64,000 nt of DNA, from positions 2,356,001-2,420,000 of the forward strand of contig JAUDYN010000003.1 of the NCBI GenBank assembly GCA_030407005.1, read 5' to 3'. Below, piece after piece: positions 55,514-64,000 of this stretch. The number at the start of each line of letters is the position of its first letter. Positions within the stretch are counted from its first letter, which is position 1. Source of the DNA: Desarmillaria ectypa (lineage: Eukaryota; Basidiomycota; Agaricomycetes; Agaricales; Physalacriaceae). The notes under the pieces were generated by a model. That model ran no database searches. It was not told the origin of the DNA and was given only the letters and a program-made list of their open reading frames with translations. A program made the position numbers and the translations under genes.

Positions 55514-56538
55514 ATGATTCTGCCATCCCCCATGTGCGCCCATTTCAAAGTTCTGATAATCATGTTGTCGTACTGACTCTCTTGTCGCAGTGAAACCTCC
55601 AAAGTCGGCTTCCAGATCGGCGTTCCTATACCATCGCCACGTCCACCGATCCATCCCAGCATCCAATATGGATCTACGTCTCCCGTTCCTCCAAAGTGTG
55701 TTATCATGTGTAGCCCTATTTGTCAAATAACAATTGACCTCGTATCCGCAAATCATTATTAGATACTTCATCATGCCACGCCCGAAAGAAACCATCACGT
55801 ACAATTTTGCGCCCATGCGGTCACCTCTGGATCCAAACTCCATGCTGTTGTACCCACCACCGGACATTGGTGTCGACCAGGGTGCACGGACGCCCTACCA
55901 TATATGCGTTAACATGAACTGTTTCACGCCTTCGTCCCATATCACTACGATCAGAAAATCATCATCTGAAGGTGAATTTGTCGGGGATTTTGAGTTAGTA
56001 CCTCTTCCTCGCTTGTGGAAGAATATCATCTCAAATGTGGCTTCTAGGATTGGTCCAAGTCATGCCAGAATATCCAACACCCTGTGTCTAAGAGGACATG
56101 AATGCTCGATAAATGAAGTACTATCGTCTTCATCCCGACTGTTTCATAGTGTGAGGAAAAAAATAGGACGCTTGTTGTAAACACTACTCATGGTGACTTT
56201 CTCAGAACTGGACATGGAAAACTGTCGGCGAACACGATGCGCCCGTCACTCTTTACTGGGATGACAATAATGGTGGAAGTGCTATAACCGTAAGATACCT
56301 CCTTGCTTGGAAGAAAAATATTGTTAATCCAAACCTACAGTGCTTCCGTTCCAAGGAAAGGACACTGGCCAACCTCTTCGCAAAATTTACGCCACGCAAT
56401 CAGATGCGAAAGCATGGAAGGCCAATCCAATACCCGAAACTTGAGGTGACTCCAGACGGGCATGATTATTTCGAGGATATCCTCTTCTCGGCTCTAATTA
56501 TCGAACGTATGCGAACCGACCCACCTGGTAAGAGTTAA
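55514..56538 (+). CDS. DUF6593-like protein, copy B
   Basis: Six exons (55514-55533, 55591-55695, 55763-55993, 56048-56150, 56206-56289, 56341-56538) give 246 codons. The first exon has only 20 nt. A short Pro-rich leader (GVPIPSPRPPIHPS) precedes the same beta-rich domain as copy A: YHICVNMNCFTPSSHITTIR, GEFVGDFE, a Cys/His-containing LCLRGHECSI, NWTWKT, and LEVTPDGHDYFEDILFSALI, IIERMR at the end. It lacks the intron that copy A has inside the ITTIR segment but shares others. The tandem arrangement and matching intron positions show local duplication followed by strong divergence. The function is unknown. Confidence 0.7.
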
Positions 56539-56674
56539 TGCACACTAGAGTTTCTTTTTGCTTTCACCGATATTACTGCTTTTCTGGGATCTGTATCTCT
56601 ATGTTGCATTACATTGTCTACACAACATCCTTGTATCTAGTACATTTGATTGAATCTTAGGTTCTCATGCTTCT

Positions 56675-58061
56675 TCAGGCCATGAGTGCTATATGTTTTA
56701 GCTCACTGATAATATGGCATGAGCTCTCCAAAAGGACACCGAAGTGCACAGACACTTACTTCTGCACCTGCTGGCCAACTTTCATTGGCTCGTAAACCAT
56801 ATGTTCTTCTTCATCCTTGCCCAGATTGATGTGAGCTGCCTGGATCACTCTTGAGCGCTCCGCTAAAGCAGGAATAGGTTCCATATCATGTTCAGAAGAT
56901 AGATGCCAGAAAAAAGTAAGCGAAATTCGAATCAGGGGTCGTGAGGGTTGTTCTCTCTTGCGCTCCTCGATGCCCTGTGCATCTGTGCCAAGGCGATGGT
57001 CAGTGGTAGGCAGATGAAATGCATACCACAAGAGTTCTATTGTTAACAACGACTTCGTAATAACCCGCTTTGATTAGACCACCACCGATGTGCTCTAATT
57101 GTTTCCCAGCATGAATGAGCAAGTAGTTTCCTTCTGGGATTTTGACTGGGATACATTTGCCAGCGTTTCGAGCCGATACATGTAAGCCAGGATATCTAGA
57201 GCGACCGCGGATCGTCAAAAAGGTTGAGGTCGGTGTGAAAACCAGCGAGAACGGTATCTTTCTCTCCATTTTTGACATGATCCGAAGCGGTGGGCGCTAA
57301 AATATGAGGCCTTCCGGAAAGGTCGGAACTCAGAAAAGGAGGACAGTGAAAGAAGTTGCTCTTATCCATATCTCCCTGCTTCGCAGAACGTCTCTGCACG
57401 TAGATCAAGTCCAATAGACGCCATGTCAGCTAGGTTTTCCACTCTATGAAGAGTGCCAGTGAGTGGTTGGAAAACACGAGATCAAAGTGGGAAACATGCG
57501 CGCGCTCCATAGACGTCCCCCACTTTTCCATGACCGGTGGCCAGTGTTCCTTGATATGTTCGGCCTGGGGTACGACATTGGAAGCATTCAGACCAGGAAA
57601 CTGCGTTTGATATGGTGGCATATCTCCCATCTTCCAAAAGAGGCGACACTGGATCCGGATTGTGGGCACTGATATCCAACGGCTCTCCGAATGCCCCAAT
57701 CGCTCGATGACACGCAGGCAACTTGTATCCGCTGTACATTTCGTTTTTTTTGTAAGTTTAAGGTAGCGCTGAGCTGGTAGTTGAGCACAGGCCTCTCATC
57801 CTTCTTGATGATGTCTTCGGGTTGCACAAAAGTATCTTCTAACAAGTCGAGAAAAGTGCTGTTGTCCTCTTCTGATACACGCGAGTCACGTAGAAGCAGA
57901 GCGCCGTAGACAATCATAACATCCGCAACCTAAATTAGAGAAATAAGAGGTGAATATCGAAACCAATCACTTGGACTCATTTTCTTGTATTCGTCAACCA
58001 CGACCTTCGTATGCCTAGGCTGGGAAAGAAAGAGGTCTAGATTTATAATAGACAGATCCAT
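56675..58061 (-). pseudogene. 2-oxoglutarate/Fe(II) oxygenase-like gene (clavaminate/isopenicillin-N-synthase type) with several lesions
   Basis: From ATG 58061 to TGA 56675 the family order is clear: DLSIINLDLF, ALLLRDSRVSEEDN, FWKMGDMPPYQTQFPGLN, HILAPTASD, GFHTDLN (HxD iron ligands), IRGRSRYPGL, GNYLLIHAGKQLEH, and FFWHLSSEHD near the end. The reading is broken. The frame must shift in an A8 run near 57745, twice between about 57700 and 57640, and in a T5 run near 57219. Two expected donors read ATGAGT and ATAAGA instead of GT. The distal His of the facial triad (usually AGYHEVV) reads AGYYEVV. The gene is best read as a recent pseudogene of a family of fungal oxygenases of mostly unknown substrate. 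Confidence 0.7.
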
Positions 58062-58356
58062 CGAGACCGGTTCGAGGGGGCCATGTCGCAATAGAATGAA
58101 TGGATAGTGGAGAAAAAGGTATTTATTTGGTGCTACCGATTGATAACGGCACAAGGGCGAGAGACCACAAGGTGTTCCTAGCTGAGTGTTTACTGTTCCA
58201 GTGTGTTCTACGGCACGCGACAAGCGGCAAGCCAGGTGGCTGTGTCAGCTCGGATAAGGGCCAAATTCACGTCTCCGAAAGATCGACTCTCGAAAAGACC
58301 ACCACCACCACCACTCTGACTCACGCAACTACCACCACCCACACTCCCCTACCACG

Positions 58357-59180
58357 ATGATTAAGGTATGTACTCTATCTCTCCAGGATACTTCGTTGTT
58401 GAAGCGTCTACTAGATATGGAGTATGAAGAAGAACGAGGATGCAGCGGCCAAGAAAAAGCCAAAGGTCAGCGCTGCCCAAATACGAGTGCAGAAAGGTGC
58501 GTTTTGTATACTCTGTCTATGGATTGGCTATTGATGGTCATTGCTTCCCTTTAGATTTGACTGAGCTCGACCTTCCCTCCACCATGCAAACAAACTTCCC
58601 TGATCCCGCTGATCTCCTCAACTTTACGCTCACTATTACCCCAGACGAAGGTGCGTTTGGCGTGCTGACATCGCCGTGGTGTATACATGAGGCGCTGATC
58701 ATCGTGCATCTAGGCATGTACAAGGGTGGTGCCTTCGTGTTCTCCTTTGCTATCAACTCCAATTATCCTCACGATCCTCCGAAGGTGAAGTGTACTCAGA
58801 CGGTAAGCTCTTCGTTGCTCTTTATTTCAACCGACACCGTTGGCCAATCGGCTTTGCAGATATACCATCCTAACGTCGATCTCGAGGGCAATGTTTGTCT
58901 CAACATTCTTCGAGAAGATTGGAAACCGGTTCTTAACCTGAACTCGGTCATGGTTGGTCTGCAGTATCTGTTTTTGGAGCCAAACGCAGATGATCCTTTG
59001 AACAAGGGTACGTGAACAGTCGTCCCAACTTGTTCTTGGCCTAATCCCTTTAACTCATTCTCATTAGAGGCCGCGGTAGAGATGAGCAAAGCTCGAGACC
59101 AGTTTTTGAGCAATGTCAAGTCATCGATGCGTGGTGCCAATATCAAGGGCGTACAATACGCCAATGTACTTGCGCGATAA
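58357..59180 (+). CDS. NEDD8-conjugating enzyme UBC12 (UBE2M)
   Basis: Six exons (58357-58365, 58415-58496, 58555-58650, 58714-58802, 58860-59007, 59068-59180) give 178 codons. The first coding exon is only 9 nt (Met-Ile-Lys). The resulting N-terminus MIKIWSMKK matches the UBC12-specific tail that docks on the NEDD8 E1. The UBC core has [16 protein letters not shown], the catalytic Cys in [14 protein letters not shown], and NPLF-type helix positions in [17 protein letters not shown]12 transfers NEDD8 to cullins and so activates SCF ligases, in keeping with the F-box genes in this genome. The 5' leader has ACC-rich repeats (58298-58350). Confidence 0.93.
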
Positions 59181-59451
59181 TTGTTAATTATCCCATCATC
59201 ATGTATCATTTCAGTTCCTTTCTCGCCTGTCTGTCGCTCGCTGTTTTCCGCGCATCTTTTTACATACATCTACTCCAGTCATTCCGCATTATTTTTCTGT
59301 ATTACCTTCGCATTCCCTAGGTGTGATCATTAGACACAAGCGCTTAGATATCTTTTCCGACTTTTAGGAATTGATTCATTGTGGCTAGCTAGTAATACAG
59401 TACATTCATTTAAGGATCAATGTCGCTCAAGTAATCAGGGCCTGATAGCGC

Positions 59452-60005
59452 TCAACTGCCACGATATGTTGTGAAGGAGTAGGGGCTGATGAGAAGAGGA
59501 ATATGGTAATGTTCTGCAGGATTTTCGAGGTTGAATGTTATCTAGATGATCGTGTCTGAATAGGTAAAGAAACATTCAAGAGAGAAACATCACACCTCGA
59601 CCCACGGATAGAAGCATTTTTGTCCCTTGCTCTCGAAGTACTCCTTTATCCTGAAAATTACCTTGTAAGACCCGGCAACCAGCAAACGTCTCGTTTCTTC
59701 TGAGGTCTCCAGTGGCGGAAGAAGGTCCGGACATCTCCCGTCTGAGTTGGTTACCCTAGTAGAATAGTGTTACTTAGCCATGTCGCATTGGATGATAGCC
59801 TGACGAACCCTTTTGCCAAAGCAGCAAATATGTCTGGCTCATCCTCTGATTTTCTGGGTTCATAGCGCTGCAGCCTAATCTCCACGTTCGGAACAGGCTT
59901 TCCTGACGACGAATCGAGAACTGATGGAGATGAGTGAGTTGATACTAGTACTCCTAGAGACAGAAGAAAAAGCGGACCATGGCAAGTGATAGGAGATCTT
60001 GACAT
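59452..60005 (-). CDS. 5-hydroxyisourate hydrolase (transthyretin-like)
   Basis: Four exons (59978-60005, 59809-59920, 59596-59755, 59452-59541) give 129 codons. The start MSRSPITCHVLDSSSGKP carries the N-terminal His-containing motif of the family. LRRY-like IRLQRYEP and TNSDGRCPDLL follow. The C-terminus FTTYRGS is the invariant YRGS signature of HIU hydrolases that distinguishes them from true transthyretin. The enzyme opens 5-hydroxyisourate in uric acid breakdown. No clear peroxisomal targeting signal is seen. The first intron (59921-59977, 57 nt) is a multiple of three and free of stops. Leaving it in would disrupt the His-Val-Leu-Asp motif, so it is treated as an intron. Confidence 0.9.
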
Positions 60006-60544
60006 CAATATCGATGTTTAGCGGGACAGAAGCGTTTCGTTGGTTAAAATGGAGCTCAAGAGAGTGCGTGCGCGTTTCAGATTGTCATTTGAGATGTGGA
60101 ACTCCGGCCCGCATTGATCTTCGCATTCACGACCTATCTAGGGAAGAATCCAGGCAGATGTAGGGCTATGTAATCGTTGATAGCAACGGGTTTAAACGTT
60201 TGAATTCGAGGGAAGTTGAATCATCTGGTCAATTTGTGCCATCCGGCAACGAATCGTAAGTATTTTGTGCATAATTAGATCTTGGTGTATACCTTTGCAG
60301 TGGGATAAAGTGCCATGGAATCTACTAGAATACCGATGACTAAGCCCTCGACGTTTACTTACATCTCAATATTTTAGTTTAATATTCAAATGAAAATTTC
60401 TATATTTCAGCTGAAAAAAATTAATTGTTATAGACCTCAATATTTGAGGCTAAAATATTTTATTCTCCACGCAGGAACTTCCGGTCCGAAGATATGTGAT
60501 GTCACTGTCTTGTGATCGGACGTTGAATTTTTTATTGAACCGCC
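60006..60544. other. divergent intergenic region, AT-rich with a small palindrome
   Basis: This lies between the HIU hydrolase and RRP1 starts. The part 60360-60465 is AT-rich and contains a perfect inverted repeat cctcaa-tat-ttgagg (60435-60449), plus nearby caatatt repeats. It could be a regulatory site. No gene is seen. Confidence 0.4.
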
Positions 60545-61688
60545 ATGACTGCCTCGTCGCCTGTGCCTCCCCTTGGAAAATATCTTGCATCTACAGGTGA
60601 GACAGGACCTCTGTTTAAAATGTACATCTTAACAAGAAGAGCAGACAAAAAAGTCCGTGACAGAGCGATCAAAAACCTATCCGTTTTCCTCTCTGATTCT
60701 GAAGATGCTCTTCCGCCGCCAGAGTTGGCGAAATTGTGGAAAGGAATATTTTATTGTGAGCCAATGGTGATATAATATGATGCCTTCGCTGAAATCCTAT
60801 AGGCTTCTGGATGTCTGACAAGCCCTTGATTCAACAAGCTCTTGCGACCGAGCTTGCAGAACTTGTGTTGACTATCACGTCAACGCCAGCTGCGCTTTCG
60901 TTTCTGAGTGGATTCTGGGAAACGACAGTTCGTGAGTGGAACGGGATTGATCGACTTAGGTCAGTGCTTCAAGAAATGCTTGTTTTTATTAGACTGAGGT
61001 GACTCTAGGCTCGACAAGTATTACATGCTTGTGAGAAGGTTTGTAAATGCAGCCTTCAGACTGCTTATGCGAGCAGGATGGGATAAAACTGCGTGCGATC
61101 AATACAATACGATATTGATGCGAGAAGGCGGTCCTCTATGGTCTGTACACGCAATTTACAGATCGTTCTACCACTTACATTCTCTCCCTAAGCCCCTCTG
61201 ATATCAAAGTACCCACCAGTCTAACGTACCACCTTTCTGATGTGTACATCGAAGAGCTCGATAAAGCCGTCGCAAGCTTCGACTCGTCATCTTCCGTGCC
61301 GCCGGCCCCGTTGGATACTCTTCTTTCACCCTTCCTCATCCTCGCTGCTCAGACGCCGTCGGGGGTCACATATAAACGTATCAAAACAGCGCTTCTGGAT
61401 CCACTCTTATCTGCGCTTCCGTCCTCAACTAATTCGGATGGGCCCCCGCAAGCGAAGCGCATACGTCTGGAATCCAAAAATCCGCAATCTTATCCAAATC
61501 TCATAGCAAACTCTTGCATAAATCCAGAAGATCATGGCCGGATAGATGGGTTGATACTGCGGAAGAAACTGCTGAGGCGTATATTTGAAGTGGCCAGTGA
61601 GTCAGACACCCGAGGATCTAACCGACGAAGGATGTATGAAATATGGAAAGACGGTGGTGAAGGGGACTCTGGGGATGAGAGCGATTGA
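60545..61688 (+). CDS. ribosomal RNA processing protein RRP1 (NOP52)
   Basis: Exons 60545-60755, 60803-60959, 61009-61140 and 61193-61688 give 331 codons. The N-terminal 220 residues match the Nop52 domain: GKYLASTGETGPLFKMYI nearby KKVRDRAIKNLSVFL, then LAKLWKGIFYCFWMSDKPL and LDKYYMLVRRFVNAAFRLL. The C-terminal part has SGVTYKRIKTALLDPLL, a KRIRLE basic patch and an acidic tail. RRP1 is a nucleolar factor for 27S pre-rRNA processing in 60S ribosome assembly. Length is close to yeast Rrp1 (278) and shorter than animal forms. It looks intact. Confidence 0.9.
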
Positions 61689-62334
61689 ATTGATTGCGAG
61701 TTGCATGCTACCATTCTTCTTGTTAGTTTGGTACTAACTCCTGAAAGCATTGTGTGTTATAGAGTATTCTGATCGGTACATGACAGCCCTCCTCGTGGTG
61801 TGGCCTCGATGCGGCCAATTCTGGTCACTTGAATGAAACGCCATTCCTGTCAAAGTAATCCCGTATTATTCAAGCATTTAATTTGTTGGAAGTCTATTTT
61901 AGTATTTTTATGGCATTAAATGATGTACTGTTGACGAAGCGTTGTCTTGGGAGGTCAAGAAAAAACCAAGGAAGGACTTATCAGTTAGTCAAGGAACTTT
62001 GAAATAGTACTGCAATGGGAAGGGAGCCTGATCCCGGACTGGTAATATGCATGTCGCGACAGTCTGTCAGGTCTGGCTTTATCATATACTCGCGGAATTC
62101 GTACGTAATACGCATCACAGCCTGACAGTGAGGCTGTTGTGAACCATATTGTCCAGTGACAGTTGTCGCGCGATGGTTATATTACAGTCACGTGTCCGGA
62201 AGATAGTTCCACGCGAGTTGCAATAGTTTTTCCCCCGTCCGGAAACTCTTCCGTAACTTACCACGGAACAGCTCAGGGTATTTTAACGCCAGCAGATACC
62301 CTCTTCACCCCCAGCCATCTACAGGCAACTCACG
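61689..62334. other. intergenic region upstream of the FBXO21-like gene
   Basis: About 650 bp without a supported gene. The last 200 bp before 62335 are the likely promoter and leader. Confidence 0.4.
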
Positions 62335-64000
62335 ATGGAACCCAGACCTTCTCTTCCTCTGGATGTTCTCATTCACATCTTATCCCACCTACCCCCCTCT
62401 CCGAGGCGTGGATGCGATGATCCTATCTACGCGTTCGTTGGCTTCCTTGAAGCAAACACTCTCCTCCGAGAGGCTGCTATGGTTTCCTCACTCTGGGAAC
62501 CTCACTATCGAGCTCGATATATCCACTGCGATGAGCAAGCTGAAGCTCAGCGCCTATCCATGACCAATGGGGACTGGAGGCTGTTGTACGTGGCTAGGCG
62601 TCGGCTGGATAACGTGGCACTTCAGCACTTGGACGAAATAGTTCGTCAGAGAAGTGGACAGCTCGAGCATGCCAAAAGTATTTTCGAACTATCTTTTGAC
62701 ATTTGGGATATTATGCAGACAGAGGCGGAACAGCCGGTCCCAGTGCCATTCCGACGGGTGAATGACGCTGAACAGACTCAGGATATAGCCCCCAACGCGC
62801 CCACTCGGAGATATTGGGCTCGTTCTATTATGGAATCTATATCAAGGTCTTACGCCATTGATCTATGGACCCGCTCTCAACGCGGCGATGACTCTGTGTC
62901 ATTCGTGGAATCATTTTCTGCATTATCCTGCTTTCTGGGCAAATCACCAAGACAAGTATTTCGTCTTCCATTCAATTATGATCGTACGACTTAAAATTGT
63001 GAATACAGATGTCCGAAATCTTCCTTCCCCTGATAGATCGATGTCGTGCTTATCTCTCTGGACGAGATTGTGTCCTTGATCAAGATGATCCTAGCTACGA
63101 TTTGGTCGGGTTGTGTATTGGCGTCTGTAGCTTCATGAGAAGTGAAGGATTTGACGCTGTTGATCGTTAGTCGTCTCTTTTTCCAGTGCTGTAGGATGCT
63201 CATGTGACTTCTACGGAAAAGCCGAGAATTTTCATTTGCTGCTGAATATTTTGCCTCACGCGTATCTCACAAGTAACAAGAAGACGATACCCATATCTTT
63301 GGTTCACATTTTCGTGGCTATTTCTCGTGCTTTGGGGGTGCACGCTTCCCCTGTTGATTTTCCAGCTCGTGTCCTGGTACATGTCTCCACTCCGGATCCA
63401 CTTACCGATGATTTTTATGTCGATGTATATGGCTCGAGCACCAAACCCATTCTCACCCTTCGCGAGGATATTGCTGCGCTCTTAATGCAACATGGAATTC
63501 CTCCGCAGTCGATGGTACAATACATCTCCCCCTGTGCAGGCCCCTCGATGTTGCTCCGCACGAGTCGCAACATTCTATCATCAGTCCATGGGGACCATCG
63601 GTCGTCTGGTGGTCTGGCGCAAACTTCACTTTATATCGCCTTCTGCATTTATCTTCTCTTAACGTCACGGGAACAATTTGCGGCAAGGGTGACCATGTAT
63701 GTTGGTCTACTAGACTGCATCACCGTAATACCAAATACATTGGCGCCTTTGTTTCCAGAGAGAAGTAGCGCTCGGAATACGTTAGAAGACAAATGTCGGA
63801 CCACCGTCGAACGTCACAGGGCTATGACGACTGTCAAACTGCGTTCTTCTCCAGAAAACGCCAGCGTGTCTTATTTCGTTGGGATGGTATTCCGTCACCG
63901 TACGCGAAAATACATTTGCTGTATATATGGGTGGGATGTAAGCTTATCCGATTGACGATCCAATTGACAATACTCATTGTTTTCGAAGAACACCTGCAAA
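62335..64000 (+). CDS. FBXO21-like F-box protein with transglutaminase-like and YccV domains (partial)
   Basis: Exon 62335-62955 opens with an F-box (LPLDVLIHILSHLPP). After a 53-nt intron, exon 63009 onward gives LPLIDRCRAYLSG, leading into the transglutaminase-like core: IPISLVHIFVAISRALGVHA, then DFPARVLVHV. The end carries SYFVGMVFRHRTRKYICCIYGWD, the start of the YccV/hemimethylated-DNA-binding-like domain. This three-part layout is that of FBXO21, a substrate receptor of SCF ligases. The junction near 63140-63190 is uncertain: either a 29-nt intron or a 53-nt one fits. A 51-nt intron (63938-63988) precedes the final bases, and the gene runs off the window. Confidence 0.82.

Noticed and set aside
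1..64000. tRNA, rRNA, CRISPR array or intact transposon
   Set aside because: Scanning by eye for B-box-like ggttcga contexts, regular direct repeats, terminal inverted repeats and transposase motifs gave nothing convincing; a covariance-model search would be decisive.

Overview
The window reads as nuclear DNA of a mushroom-forming basidiomycete (Agaricomycetes-like). Genes are dense and occur on both strands. Nearly all are split by GT-AG introns of about 46-66 nt. Families typical of these fungi are present: DUF6593-type proteins, a leucine-rich F-box protein and CE12-type acetylesterases. Exon models were built by hand from splice signals, phase and family resemblance. Where exon sums are given they divide by three.

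Left part (1-24 kb): the 3' tail of an unknown gene; a CAT-superfamily acyltransferase; an intronless PB1...UBA protein carrying an acidic LIR-like motif; a 12-exon aldo/keto reductase with micro-exons; a ketopantoate reductase; a poor stretch with two relics (a zinc-motif ORF and a kinase glycine-loop fragment); an F-box protein; the ribosome-biogenesis WD40 protein NAN1/WDR75; a SAM methyltransferase; and the circularly permuted GTPase GNL1.

Middle (24-47 kb): two tandem rhamnogalacturonan-acetylesterase-like genes, a small secreted M15-like zinc protein, a membrane-anchored YtcJ-like amidohydrolase divergent from an unknown gene, an oligopeptide transporter, VTA1, an arrestin-domain protein, the RNase P/MRP subunit POP3 followed by a decayed POP3 paralogue, and dCMP deaminase.

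Right part (47-64 kb): TTI1, a fused p-aminobenzoate synthase, two tandem DUF6593-like genes, a multiply damaged 2-oxoglutarate/Fe(II) oxygenase pseudogene, the NEDD8 conjugase UBC12, 5-hydroxyisourate hydrolase, RRP1, and an FBXO21-like gene cut by the window end.

Most genes are unrelated housekeeping neighbours. I see no biosynthetic cluster, CRISPR array, rRNA or tRNA. Functional threads are ribosome/RNA biogenesis (NAN1, POP3, RRP1, possibly GNL1), cofactor and nucleotide metabolism (ketopantoate reductase, PABA synthase, dCMP deaminase, HIU hydrolase), ubiquitin-like pathways (UBC12, two F-box genes), membrane traffic (VTA1, arrestin) and secreted hydrolases. The most interesting candidate is the PB1-LIR-UBA protein, which has the layout of an animal p62-type selective-autophagy receptor without its ZZ finger.
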